A DNA stretch of 64,000 nt from WTJY01 sp045105475. Its GTDB lineage: Bacteria; Chloroflexota; Anaerolineae; Promineifilales; Promineifilaceae. This document shows positions 18,172 through 27,055 of the stretch, piece by piece. The notes under the pieces were generated by a model. It was not told the origin of the DNA. It saw only the letters and a program-made list of their open reading frames with translations, and made no database searches. The stretch lies in NCBI GenBank assembly GCA_045105475.1, contig JBGCDP010000352.1, positions 3,177 to 67,176 of the forward strand, written 5' to 3'. Made by a program: the position numbers and the translations under genes. Every line of letters begins with the position of its first letter. Positions within the stretch are counted from its first letter, which is position 1.

Positions 18172-19667
18172 TTCTCCAAAATCATTTCGGCCGCTACTTT
18201 GCCTGAAAGCGTCACCATCGGCACGCCTCCGCCTGGATGTGTTGTTCCCCCGCAAAAATAGAGCCCTTCTACTTCAGCACAGCGATTGTGTGGTCGTCTA
18301 AATGCAACCCACTTGTCATTTGACGAGGTGCCATAGAGTGCCCCGCGAAATGCCCCGCTCATGGCTTCAATGTCGGCCGGGGTTAGCCACTGCTCAACTT
18401 TAATCCTGCCGTCTAAATCAACACCATGTGCTTTTAGCTTATCCAAGATTAGGTCACGATAGTCGGCCGCTTTCTCTTCCCAGCTCCATTTTTCATTGTC
18501 CAAAGCCGGGGCATTGACCAGCACAAACCAATTCTCATGCCCTTGCGGAGCATCGGCCGCTTCTTTTTTGCCTGTAATCGCCACATAAATTGTAGGGTCA
18601 TCAGGCATAACCCCATCTCCGAAAATTTGTTTGAATTCCCGTTCATAATCTTGGCTAAAAAAAATATTATGGTGGGCTAAATCTGGTAGTGGCTTAGCAA
18701 GCTGTGACGCTGTGTCGATACCTAATAAAAGAACAAACCCAGAGCATGACGGTTCGGCCGCTTTTAGTTTGTTTAGCTTTTTCTCGATAACCGCTGTTTT
18801 GGGTAGCAGCCTGTCGTATACAGTTGTGACGTCTACATTTGCGATTACGTCTTGTGCTACGATCGATTGCCTTCCAACGGATACCCCCTGTATTTGGCCG
18901 GAATCGTTGACCAAAATTTTATCCACCGGCGTGCTTGTGCGAATCTCTACCCCTAATTCACTGCACAACCTTTGATACGCTTGCGCAATCGAGTAGATGC
19001 CCCCTTTCGGATAATAGACACCGCCATTTAATTCAACATGGGCGATCACATTGAGCGTTGCGGGTGCTAGATACGGGCTGGCCCCAACATAGGTTGCGAA
19101 ACGGCCCAGCAGTTGACGGAGATGGGGTGATTGCACGAACGATTTAATGGCACCATGCATCGTACGGAATGGGTCGACTTTTGGCATTTCGCGCAGTGGT
19201 ACGCGCAAAAAACTAGCTGGCGTTGGAGGCTGATCGTAGATAAAAACAGGGCCAGTAATACGATGAATTCGGGCGGCATAGGCGAGATAGGCTAAATATC
19301 CTTCAACATCGGCTGGCCCCCCTAAGGTTTCGATTTGGACCAATGTTTCCGGAAGGTTCTGACTGATGTTGAGTACAGTTCCATCTTGATAAAAGTAGCG
19401 GGTGAGTGGCTCAACCGGCTGCAAATCTAAATAATCATCGAGATTACGACCGGCCGTAACAAATAGCTCTTCAAAGACATGCCGCATCGTAATGACTGAC
19501 GGGCCAATGTCCCATCTAAATCCGGCCGAGCGAATTTCGCTCATCTTCCCGCCAACTTGCTCGTTTTTTTCAAGAATAAGGACCTTCTGCCCGGCCGCTG
19601 CTAAGCGGATTGCTGCACTCATTCCACCTATTCCAGCTCCAACGACAATCGTGTCAAATCCTTCCAT
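18168..19667 (-). CDS. crtI: CrtI/CrtD-type carotenoid desaturase
   Basis: 499 residues of the phytoene-desaturase flavoprotein family. The N-terminal dinucleotide fold is VVGAGIGGMSAAIRLAAAG followed by LEKNEQVGGKMSEI; the C-terminal FAD motif is FCGGTTHPGGGVPMVTLSG. It inserts double bonds into C40 chains. It ends the six-gene carotenoid operon, 3 bp after the glycosyltransferase gene. Because cruF lies in the same operon, it could be a 3',4'-desaturase (CrtD) rather than the phytoene desaturase itself; sequence alone does not settle this. Confidence 0.88.
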   Translation of the reverse strand: MEGFDTIVVGAGIGGMSAAIRLAAAGQKVLILEKNEQVGGKMSEIRSAGFRWDIGPSVITMRHVFEELFVTAGRNLDDYLDLQPVEPLTRYFYQDGTVLNISQNLPETLVQIETLGGPADVEGYLAYLAYAARIHRITGPVFIYDQPPTPASFLRVPLREMPKVDPFRTMHGAIKSFVQSPHLRQLLGRFATYVGASPYLAPATLNVIAHVELNGGVYYPKGGIYSIAQAYQRLCSELGVEIRTSTPVDKILVNDSGQIQGVSVGRQSIVAQDVIANVDVTTVYDRLLPKTAVIEKKLNKLKAAEPSCSGFVLLLGIDTASQLAKPLPDLAHHNIFFSQDYEREFKQIFGDGVMPDDPTIYVAITGKKEAADAPQGHENWFVLVNAPALDNEKWSWEEKAADYRDLILDKLKAHGVDLDGRIKVEQWLTPADIEAMSGAFRGALYGTSSNDKWVAFRRPHNRCAEVEGLYFCGGTTHPGGGVPMVTLSGKVAAEMILEN

Positions 19668-19670
19668 CAG

Positions 19671-20804
19671 TCAATTCCTCGTGCTGGGCGCTAAGACGCG
19701 TCCTTTCCATTCAGGTCCGGCACCAAAATGCCAGCGGAGCGCTTTAAGCGCAATAAGTGTCATGAGCAAAACTGAAATCGGCATCAGCACCGCTTGTAAT
19801 AGGGCTAGGCTTGGCCGCACACCGACAAACAGGTCAATGCTAACGCGTAACAAAAGGATGAGGACGACTAACCCTGCAGCGAGTGAACTGGCTGATACTG
19901 TAAGCCAAATAAACGGCACTGCAAAAACCATCCAATGAAAAAAAGTTGAAAAGATCAGAAATGGAACGCTGTTACCATGTCCGGCTAAGATATTTTTGCC
20001 AAATCCGGCCGCGGCTTCGCGCCAGTTGGAGTACATGCGGCAGCCGATTAACCCCCCTCCATCAACTAGCCTTAAATTAAAGCCAAATAGTTTTGTCGCA
20101 CGCGCTAGGGCCACATCTTCAATAATCTGATCTGCAACTGTTGCATGACCGCCTATGTGTTCATAGATGTGCCGTTTGAACAAAATACATTGCCCATTGG
20201 CGGCTGCAAAGGCTGGGAGCGGAAGGTGGTGTACGCCGATCAAAGGTAAATAGCTTAAGATTGAAAATTTCATGAGCGGAACGATAAGCTTCTCTGCCCA
20301 AGTGTGTGTGTGTTGGGTCGGCCAAACTGAAAGCATCGCTGCCTCTGACCGCTGAAATTCGCTCACCAATGCAGTTAATGCCTCGGCCGACCAGGTTACA
20401 TCAGCATCGGTAAATAGAAGCATTTGGCTCGATGCTGCCGCATGTTCTGCAAGCTGTTGGCAAGCCCAATTCTTGCCCAACCACCCGGCCGGCAGTGGTT
20501 CTCCTTGAACGATTTTAAGCCGTATATCCCCATCGGCCGCTTCCAGAGCGGCATCGGTTGTCCCGTCTTTGGAGCCATCGTCAAGCACAATCAGCTCAAA
20601 ATGGTGGTCAGTTTGCGAAAGCAGTTGACGGACGGTCCGGCCGATAACGGCTGCTTCGTTGCGAGCTGGAATCAGAATCGATAGGCGTGACAGGTCAGCT
20701 TGAGCATTTTTCGGCCGGAGGCGTACCATAATCGCCATATTCGCTACGGCCGTGATTAAAAATATGATTAGGAAAAATCCGCAGATTAAGAAGAGCCAAG
20801 CCAT
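19671..20804 (-). CDS. Family 2 glycosyltransferase, CrtQ/HpnB-like
   Basis: 377 residues: an N-terminal TM (1-25), a GT-A domain with SILIPARNEAAVIGRTVRQL, LDDGSKDGT and the metal-binding FTDADVTW, then QIIEDVALA, and two to three C-terminal TM helices. This layout matches membrane glycosyltransferases such as CrtQ, which glycosylate carotenoid acids or alcohols. Between plsY-like and crtI in the carotenoid operon, it most likely attaches a sugar to a hydroxylated carotenoid (a CruC-like role). Substrate and sugar are inferred. Confidence 0.85.
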   Translation of the reverse strand: MAWLFLICGFFLIIFLITAVANMAIMVRLRPKNAQADLSRLSILIPARNEAAVIGRTVRQLLSQTDHHFELIVLDDGSKDGTTDAALEAADGDIRLKIVQGEPLPAGWLGKNWACQQLAEHAAASSQMLLFTDADVTWSAEALTALVSEFQRSEAAMLSVWPTQHTHTWAEKLIVPLMKFSILSYLPLIGVHHLPLPAFAAANGQCILFKRHIYEHIGGHATVADQIIEDVALARATKLFGFNLRLVDGGGLIGCRMYSNWREAAAGFGKNILAGHGNSVPFLIFSTFFHWMVFAVPFIWLTVSASSLAAGLVVLILLLRVSIDLFVGVRPSLALLQAVLMPISVLLMTLIALKALRWHFGAGPEWKGRVLAPSTRN

Positions 20805-20828
20805 AAAATTTCGGTATGCGACAAACGG

Positions 20829-21416
20829 TTACAACGGCCGTTTATTTAGCGAGCCTCGATGTGTGTATAAAACAAACAGGAGCTGAACGGCTAGAAGCGT
20901 GGCTAGCACAGGGTCCCAATCAAAACCAAAGAACCAAATAAAACCGGCCCCAATTGTGGGTAGAACTGACCATAAGTCCTTTTTCGGCTTGATAACCAAA
21001 TGCATGAAAACCAAAACGGTCAGGATAATTGTTGGCATCACCCAGAGCGTTGTGCCGATCCATGCACCTAGCATGGTTGCGAGTGCTTTGCCTCCCTTGC
21101 CGTTTAGCAGTGGGCTAAACGCATGTCCTAGCGAGGGAGCCAGTGCGATTGGGATCACTTCATACCCATGCCACCCGAAAATCATGTAGATGATGCCTAC
21201 AGGCACGGCCGCTTTGCTGAATTCAGCACAAAAGGCCAGCATACCCCAGCCGGCCCCGGCCGCTTTTAAAACATTAGTTGCACCAGGATTCCCATCACCC
21301 ACACTGCGGATATCAACCCCGGCTAACCGGCCGATCCAGACCGCTAGCGGTAAAGAACCGCATGCAAACGCGATTGAGGCCCATAAAATAATATTAGGCC
21401 AAGTCGGTTCAATCAT
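20829..21416 (-). CDS. plsY: PlsY-like acyl-phosphate:glycerol-3-phosphate acyltransferase
   Basis: 195 residues and about five TM helices. PlsY sequence blocks are seen: GSLPLAVWIGRL with GDGNPGATNVLKA near the N-terminus and GHAFSPLLNGKGGKALATMLG in the middle. PlsY makes lysophosphatidate from acyl phosphate. Its start overlaps the end of cruF by 4 bp and it sits next to a glycosyltransferase in a carotenoid operon, so it could instead acylate a carotenoid glycoside. That would be a new role for the family and is inference. Confidence 0.85.
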   Translation of the reverse strand: MIEPTWPNIILWASIAFACGSLPLAVWIGRLAGVDIRSVGDGNPGATNVLKAAGAGWGMLAFCAEFSKAAVPVGIIYMIFGWHGYEVIPIALAPSLGHAFSPLLNGKGGKALATMLGAWIGTTLWVMPTIILTVLVFMHLVIKPKKDLWSVLPTIGAGFIWFFGFDWDPVLATLLAVQLLFVLYTHRGSLNKRPL

Positions 21417-22219
21417 GATTGCTTAGCTCCACTGTAATAGCTCCAAACCATGAAGCCACCCATTATAAGACCACCGCCAACAGCTGGCCCGGGCAACCCC
21501 CAAAAGAAGAGTAGCCCAAAGGTTTCTAGGAACCACGTGATTGCAAATACGAGCCATAGAGCGATGCCGGTATTTTTTAATGATGGAGGCTGCAAGATAA
21601 CAGTCATTAAAAATGAAACTAAAAACCAGCCAAAATAGTTGAGAAATGGGATGCCGAACCATGAGATAGCGGGGACATCTTGCCACACCCAAAACCCCCA
21701 GTTCACCATTTGGGGGTCCAGCAACAGATCCCAGGCAACCATGCATCCAGCTGCGATCAAGGCGGTTAACCAGCGACTTGTGCGGTGTGTATTACCACTA
21801 ATCATTTCAGCCAAACGCCAACAGGCGGGTAAGAGGATGAACCATGCAACTGGAACCAATAAAGGCACGTGCCCAATTTGAGGCTGTAGCAAATCTGTAT
21901 AAAAATAAGCACCAAATGGTAGACCTGTTGTTGTGCCGATGTATTCAGCTGCCCATCCCATGACACCTACGCCAAAAAATGTAAGCAGGGTGCGTTGCCA
22001 GCCCCAAACCGGGATGAGGATTGAGAGCACGACGGCCGCTTGGCATACCGTTCCTAGCAGCATGGTGACAGGAATACTCTGAGGCCCAACGGTCCAAATC
22101 GCAATGGGGACGGCGGTCATGACAACAAACCAGAGTGCCATTAAACTGGCCGTGATCGAGTTGATCTCCGTAAGTTCTTTGTATAACGAGGTTTGGATAT
22201 TGTTCAGCTGGGTGTTCAA
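21413..22219 (-). CDS. cruF: CruF-type carotenoid 1',2'-hydratase
   Basis: 268 residues, about seven TM helices, of the carotenoid biosynthesis protein family (DUF422). Conserved polar residues lie in GWAAEYIGTTTGLPFGAYFY, in WDLLLDPQMVNWGFWVW and in IPFLNYFGWFLVSF. CruF adds water across the 1',2' double bond of the psi end of gamma-carotene or related compounds, giving the hydroxyl that is later glycosylated. The gene lies 17 bp after the tocopherol-cyclase-like gene and overlaps plsY-like. Confidence 0.88.
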   Translation of the reverse strand: MNTQLNNIQTSLYKELTEINSITASLMALWFVVMTAVPIAIWTVGPQSIPVTMLLGTVCQAAVVLSILIPVWGWQRTLLTFFGVGVMGWAAEYIGTTTGLPFGAYFYTDLLQPQIGHVPLLVPVAWFILLPACWRLAEMISGNTHRTSRWLTALIAAGCMVAWDLLLDPQMVNWGFWVWQDVPAISWFGIPFLNYFGWFLVSFLMTVILQPPSLKNTGIALWLVFAITWFLETFGLLFFWGLPGPAVGGGLIMGGFMVWSYYSGAKQS

Positions 22220-22236
22220 CAGTTAGATAAAAGGGT

Positions 22237-23220
22237 CTATTTTTGGAGGGCTAAAAGTTGTTCAAGATCCCCATGTACTTCAAGCCCTGCACATCGGCCG
22301 GTATCATTCAGAATCGTAGTGGTCCCATCTTTTAAAGTTAGGGAAATGTCGGATAGTAAGGTTTCGCCGACCCGCTCTGTCATGCTATCTCGATTTGGGC
22401 CATAGAGAAGCCCCCCTTTTGTGCGTGTTGCATTCACAATAAGGGTTTTACGTCTACTTTTGATGACCCATTCAACATCATCGTCGGTGATTTTTAGGGA
22501 TTGGGTTTTGGCGCCAGTGTATGTTGCAAAGCGGTGTAAAAACCCTTTATGCTTTAACCCGATGATAAAGCCGGGGAATGCATATCGTCTCCATGGAATG
22601 ATCGCAATACTACCGATGAATGAGGTTCCGTAGGTGCTAAAGTGATTAGATTGCATCCAAACATAACCGGCCGGAAATGATCTGCCCCAATCTTTTTCGA
22701 TGTACCCTTTTCCACCCGTAAAGACTATCTTTTCACCATTGATGATTAAATGACCAATTAATTCGTGATTAAGACTAACTATTCCATGGTTGCACTCCAT
22801 ATTTGGCAAATATCCATATGGCCCCATAATGCCCGGGGATAAAAAGGTTGAGGGCCAAGGAGCTGTTTCCCCTAAAATTAGCGTGCCACCTATCGAAAAA
22901 TCTGGATCTTTAATATTGAGTGCTAAACGAGTTTCAGAAAAGTGATTTTGGCCGACATTAACCGCAAAACGACGGGACTCTGACTTAAAACTTGAACGGG
23001 AAAACCGATGATAGGCCGACTGACCTGTCGAGCCATTTAAGACCTGTATAAAGGAGTGGTTTAGCTCAGGATCATCATTCTTGAAAATACCGGGAATTAC
23101 TGCAAAACGATGTTTTTCAGTTGGGTCGACTAATTTGTAATACCACCCTTCAAAAAAAGGTGCTTTTTTAGATTCACCATGATAAAGCTCCGGTTTAAAC
23201 AGAGTGCGAAAGTAGGACAT
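22237..23220 (-). CDS. Tocopherol-cyclase-like protein
   Basis: 327 residues resembling the tocopherol cyclase family: PFFEGWYYKLVDP near the N-terminus and the signature GYIEKDWGRSFPAGYVWMQS near residue 172. The rest looks like all-beta lipocalin-type barrels. No signal peptide is seen. Plant and cyanobacterial relatives close the chromanol ring of tocopherol, while other bacterial members are uncharacterised. Its start overlaps the lycopene cyclase stop by 1 bp, so it is translated with the carotenoid pathway and may act on a prenyl chain end, for example as a hydratase or cyclase. I cannot tell which. Confidence 0.8.
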   Translation of the reverse strand: MSYFRTLFKPELYHGESKKAPFFEGWYYKLVDPTEKHRFAVIPGIFKNDDPELNHSFIQVLNGSTGQSAYHRFSRSSFKSESRRFAVNVGQNHFSETRLALNIKDPDFSIGGTLILGETAPWPSTFLSPGIMGPYGYLPNMECNHGIVSLNHELIGHLIINGEKIVFTGGKGYIEKDWGRSFPAGYVWMQSNHFSTYGTSFIGSIAIIPWRRYAFPGFIIGLKHKGFLHRFATYTGAKTQSLKITDDDVEWVIKSRRKTLIVNATRTKGGLLYGPNRDSMTERVGETLLSDISLTLKDGTTTILNDTGRCAGLEVHGDLEQLLALQK

Positions 23221-24044
23221 TATTGAGCCTCTGCTTTGTTAGGAATAGCAATGTAATTCTTTAAGACGGGAAGTTCGGCCGCACGCTCATGACTTTGTCT
23301 AGCCAATAAAAGCGTCATGCCAAATACAACTAAAACATTAGTAATGAAGAAAAAAGTGAATTCTTCAATAGGCAATATCGAACCAAGTAGTATCCCTAGA
23401 GTCTTCTCACTACTAATGGTCCATGTACCAGCCAAAATAGCGATGCTATCAGCCCCTGCTAGGAAAAGCGTGATAGGCATAATGCCCCAAAATACGAGCC
23501 GCCTATAATGCCACAAAATATCAGCCCCGAACCCTGTTTGGATCATAATGGGGATAAAAGCCCACGAGATAATCAGGGTAAGGTAAATTGTTGGTGAATA
23601 TCCGGACAACAGAAAAGCGGTTGAAATAAGCCAGAAAAATCCGATTAATAACGTCACCCATTTATTTAGAGCCAGATTAGGTTGAAAATTGCCCGGAGCC
23701 ATCGCTTGTGGCCACTGCCTTATGAGGTAAAAGGTGATAAGAGACGTTAAGGAAGTTTGTAGGATAAAGAACGTATATTCCTCGACCGGAACATAGCCAA
23801 TCACTAATCCCGTTACCAAATTAGGGTCATACCACCAAACTCGGGTCGCAACTAAATAATTATCCCAAGGGGTTGTCCAGACAAACGCAACAACAATTAA
23901 TGACAAAACAACGTTAAGCACAGGCCAAGTCGAGAAAGCAGATGGAAGCGCTTTTTTTGCTGATTTACTTTGGTAGAACGCTAGAAGCCCAAAAAGAATC
24001 AGGGGAATTCCTAGAAAAATCTGCAAAAATCGAAAATAAGTCAT
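23220..24044 (-). CDS. crtY: Fused lycopene cyclase (CrtYc-CrtYd type)
   Basis: 274 residues with two internal homologous halves, each with three to four TM helices and the cyclase motif: GYVPVEEYTFFILQT (about residue 85) and GSILPIEEFTFFFITN (about residue 220). This is the fused form of the heterodimeric actinobacterial/archaeal cyclases, unrelated to plant-type CrtY/L. It forms beta rings on lycopene. It is the first gene of the minus-strand carotenoid operon, divergent from greA. No phytoene synthase is in the window. Confidence 0.92.
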   Translation of the reverse strand: MTYFRFLQIFLGIPLILFGLLAFYQSKSAKKALPSAFSTWPVLNVVLSLIVVAFVWTTPWDNYLVATRVWWYDPNLVTGLVIGYVPVEEYTFFILQTSLTSLITFYLIRQWPQAMAPGNFQPNLALNKWVTLLIGFFWLISTAFLLSGYSPTIYLTLIISWAFIPIMIQTGFGADILWHYRRLVFWGIMPITLFLAGADSIAILAGTWTISSEKTLGILLGSILPIEEFTFFFITNVLVVFGMTLLLARQSHERAAELPVLKNYIAIPNKAEAQ

Positions 24045-24197
24045 ATTGTCTAATTGTAGAAAAGTCGCACCGAAATCGTTTAAGTCGCGTAATGCACATT
24101 TATCAGGCGGATGTTACCTTGGATATTAATGGTTGTATATATGTGTAAAGTAAAAATAAAAATTTCAGCAGATTCTGCAAGGTCTTAAAGAGAAATT

Positions 24198-24224
24198 TTG
24201 CATCTTGCTTTTTTTTGTTATAAT
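24198..24224 (+). promoter_or_regulatory. greA promoter with extended -10
   Basis: TTGCAT, 15 bp, TATAAT at 24219-24224 preceded by TGT. Predicted transcription start is near 24231, giving an unusually long leader of about 250 nt. Confidence 0.7.
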
Positions 24225-24230
24225 GCTCGC

Positions 24231-24479
24231 CCTCAGTTGATCTATTGTCAATTGTTGAGTATTTAAATAGTCATTTATACGTGTTTTACAAAATCAAAAG
24301 AATTGGTTTTTACACCAATTTTTTAATCTCTAATTTATTAGGTATTAATAATTTTTTTATTAATAGTTTGCGATTCAAACTATTACCGCCTGCTTATCCC
24401 TGTATCACTCAATATGAATTATCTAAACTTGCGCCAGATTATGGCGCAATCGTTTTTATAGTCAGAGGTGGAAGTCGAA
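24231..24479 (+). promoter_or_regulatory. Structured greA 5' leader with four hairpins and a terminator
   Basis: Seen directly: H1 24301-24320 (AATTGGT/ACCAATT then TTTT), H2 24344-24364 (ATTAATAA/TTATTAAT), H3 24361-24385 (TAATAGTTTG/CAAACTATTA) and H4 24429-24449 (TTGCGCCA/TGGCGCAA) with TTTTT at 24453-24457. H2 and H3 share bases 24361-24364 and cannot form together. H4 ends 30 nt before the greA start. No plus-strand gene lies upstream that would need this terminator, so attenuation of greA is a fair inference. This also accounts for the 435-bp gene-free stretch. Confidence 0.6.
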
Positions 24480-24965
24480 ATGGTAGCTAAACCCTACATG
24501 TTAACTGAAGAAGGTTTAGAGCGTTTATCAGAAGAGTTAGAAGAGCTTAAAACAACCGGCCGTGAGCGGCTGGCTGAGCGCTTAGCGATGGCTCTTGAAG
24601 ATGGACAAGATGATGATTTTGTCGATAATGCTGAACTTGAAGCTGCTCGTAATGAGCAATCCTTCTTGGAAGGGCGTATCGAGAAGCTTGAGCAAATTCT
24701 AAGCAACTACAGCTTAATTAGTGAAGCTAAAATCATTAAAAGCCGTGTCTCTATCGGGGCGTATGTCACGATTGTTGAAGAAGGTTTTGATGAAAAAGAA
24801 ACATATCATCTCGTTGGCGCGGCCGAAGCTGATCCCGTTGAAGGCCGTATTTCAAACGAAAGCCCTTTAGGGGTTGCGTTACTTGGCAAGAAGAAAGGTG
24901 AAACGGTAGAAATCGAAGCACCTAATGGAACAATTGCGTTCCGGATTGCCAGAATCAAATACTAA
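24480..24965 (+). CDS. greA: Transcription elongation factor GreA
   Basis: 161 residues, normal length. The N-terminal coiled-coil finger (about 8-75, with acidic tip EDGQDDDFVDNAELEAARNE) reaches into the RNA polymerase secondary channel and triggers cleavage of backtracked RNA; the C-terminal FKBP-like domain (about 82-160, ESPLGVALLGKKKGETVEIE) binds polymerase. I chose ATG at 24480 because AGAGGTGG ends 8 nt before it; a GTG four codons upstream lies inside that ribosome-binding site. Expressed from its own structured leader. Confidence 0.94.
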   Translation: MVAKPYMLTEEGLERLSEELEELKTTGRERLAERLAMALEDGQDDDFVDNAELEAARNEQSFLEGRIEKLEQILSNYSLISEAKIIKSRVSIGAYVTIVEEGFDEKETYHLVGAAEADPVEGRISNESPLGVALLGKKKGETVEIEAPNGTIAFRIARIKY

Positions 24966-24995
24966 GCTAAGTAGCACACGCATCTAAGCGCTAAC

Positions 24996-25038
24996 AAAAA
25001 AAGCTGTTGACCGACTAGAATCGATCAACAGCTTTTTT
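24996..25038. terminator. Bidirectional terminator between greA and the kinase gene
   Basis: A run of A, GCTGTTGA, a 14-nt loop, TCAACAGC, then TTTTTT. It serves greA (plus) and the convergent FHA kinase gene (minus). Confidence 0.9.
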
Positions 25039-25070
25039 GTTGTGTGTAAATGGTTAGCTTTTTAAGCTGT

Positions 25071-26711
25071 TCAGTCGCCTTTGACCAAAACGATTTCAAA
25101 ATCAGCAATGCATAACGGGGCATTTCCATCCCAAAGCACTTTTTTGCCAGGAATTAGTTTGTGACCATTTAGAGTAGAGCCATTTGTGCTGTTAAGGTCT
25201 GTAACAAAAACCTCTTTGCCTTTTAGCTCAACTTCAACATGCTTTTTCGATACGCGCCCACTTGGAAGAATCATCTGGCACTCGGGGAGGCGGCCGATAA
25301 TGATCGCTTCTTTGCGCATAGCAATAAATGCCGGTTCCGCTTCAGAGCAGTTCAAAGAATATATCCCCTGAATAACCGTTTGTTCTTCATCAGGTAGGTC
25401 TGCTTCAATTTTTTCTCCCTCGTTCAATTGGCGCAGTGAGAGCCTGTATCCACCGAGATTAATATCAACATCTCGTTCCCATTCGTATGATATGGAAGGG
25501 GCCAGGCGTTCATCACCTAAAAACGAGCCATTTGTGCTATTGAGGTCACGTATAACAACACGGTCCTTAAGCACCTCAATCTCGCAATGCTTTTTTGAAA
25601 CATATCTTTCTTGTCGGCCGAGGACAATGTCGGCCGAATTGCTGCGCCCTACAATAAGATGTTCACCAACAATCAGTGGGGGATGCACACTCTCAATCCG
25701 GCCCTGATACGAAACGACGATACATTGAGAGATCGGCTTGCTTGCTTCTTTTAGCGTTTCTTCCCTAATCGAAGCAAACACCTGATCACGATTTAGTTCA
25801 GCAGTGACCAGCTTCATCCCTTTTTTAATGCGCTGTGCCATTTGTGACTCGCTTTTTAAAGCATAGCTGGGCAAAAACCTAGATAGACGAGTGCGTACTT
25901 CAGCCGCTGAAGCTGGCCGATTGTTTGGGTCCGGATTCAGCATTTGCCGAATCAAAATATTTAATCGATTCGGCACCTTAGGGTTATGTGCTTTTGGGGG
26001 AATTAATTTGCCGCTCGTATGAAATTTTACCGCATCAAACAAGTTCCGAATCGGATAGGGCCGTTTGCCAGTGACCGCTTCATACATGGTTACTCCAAGT
26101 GAGTAAATGTCTGAGCGTTCATCAGTCAGGCCACCGGTACATTGTTCGGGCGACATATAAGCAGGGGTGCCGAGTGTCATCCCATTCATTGTGTGGGTCA
26201 GGCTGCCACTAGCGATTTTTACTAAGCCAAAGTCGCTCACCATTGCCTGGTAAGGGCTCATTTCGTCGCCACTATCGGTTAAAAGAATGTTGTCAGGTTT
26301 TAGGTCTCGATGAAGAACACCTTGCTCATGGGCAAAACTCAACACATCCGTGATTTGAGAAAAAATGACGGCCGTGTCTTCAATAGGAATGCCATTCGGG
26401 TTTTCCTCGATTAGCTCCCGCATGCTGGCCCCTTCTATATACTCCATCATCAAATAGTAACTTTCTTGAATTTCTCCAAAATTAATAACGTTGACGATGT
26501 TTTTGTGCTGCAGCTGGGCGGCCGTCCGAGCTTCCTGCAAGAATCTCTCAAAGGAGTCAGGAATATCGATCATTTCAGGGCGCAGCAGCTTGATCGCTGT
26601 GTATCGTTGCAAATCAGGGTGATAAGCACGATAGACAATCCCCATACTCCCTTCACCTATGACTTCTTGTATTTCAAAATTATTGATGACTTCGCCAATT
26701 AACTGTTTCAT
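25071..26711 (-). CDS. Ser/Thr protein kinase with two C-terminal FHA domains
   Basis: 546 residues. Kinase domain at about 10-275: glycine loop GEGSMGIVYRA, VAIK-type Lys (YTAIKLL), catalytic HRDLKPDNILL, DFG (VSDFGLV), APE-like GTPAYMSPEQ. FHA1 (about 345-420) has VGRSNSADIVL and DLNSTNGSFLGDE; FHA2 (about 465-545) has IIGRLPECQMIL and DLNSTNGSTLNG. There is no TM helix, so it is cytoplasmic. FHA domains bind phosphothreonine, so it may bind its own products. Two adjacent FHA domains fused to a kinase is less common than PASTA or TM forms. Confidence 0.93.
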   Translation of the reverse strand: MKQLIGEVINNFEIQEVIGEGSMGIVYRAYHPDLQRYTAIKLLRPEMIDIPDSFERFLQEARTAAQLQHKNIVNVINFGEIQESYYLMMEYIEGASMRELIEENPNGIPIEDTAVIFSQITDVLSFAHEQGVLHRDLKPDNILLTDSGDEMSPYQAMVSDFGLVKIASGSLTHTMNGMTLGTPAYMSPEQCTGGLTDERSDIYSLGVTMYEAVTGKRPYPIRNLFDAVKFHTSGKLIPPKAHNPKVPNRLNILIRQMLNPDPNNRPASAAEVRTRLSRFLPSYALKSESQMAQRIKKGMKLVTAELNRDQVFASIREETLKEASKPISQCIVVSYQGRIESVHPPLIVGEHLIVGRSNSADIVLGRQERYVSKKHCEIEVLKDRVVIRDLNSTNGSFLGDERLAPSISYEWERDVDINLGGYRLSLRQLNEGEKIEADLPDEEQTVIQGIYSLNCSEAEPAFIAMRKEAIIIGRLPECQMILPSGRVSKKHVEVELKGKEVFVTDLNSTNGSTLNGHKLIPGKKVLWDGNAPLCIADFEIVLVKGD

Positions 26712-27055
26712 TTAGCCTTTTATTCAGCAGAAGCGGCTGTTATTTACTACTACGAATCGCTTGAGACTTTAAAACCTGCACAGGATACTCGTTATCCATT
26801 TCATTGATAAGGATTGAAAATGTGGAAATTTCCAGCAACGACCTCACTCTTGTTCTTGGCAATACTCAGCGCAATCTTAAAAGTATATCGTTTCAATTTT
26901 GTTAGTGTGCTCCATTTTATTTAGTTTGTGCTACCTATATTTCTGTACCTTTGTATGTGCAACAACTGATGATTAAGCATAGTTGTAACAACGAAATTTT
27001 ATATGATTCGGTAGTCATACGGCCAGATTTTTAATACAAATGATTGAATTAGGTG
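26712..27055. other. 344-bp gene-free spacer
   Basis: No ORF, RNA gene or terminator recognised. The only clear structure is a perfect 12-bp palindrome TGGAAATTTCCA at 26823-26834, about 112 bp upstream of the kinase start codon, where it could be an operator. Confidence 0.5.

Noticed and set aside
24245..24490. 81-codon ORF in the greA leader
   Set aside because: It starts with TTG, has no SD, is A+T-rich low-complexity sequence, and overlaps the greA start and its hairpins.
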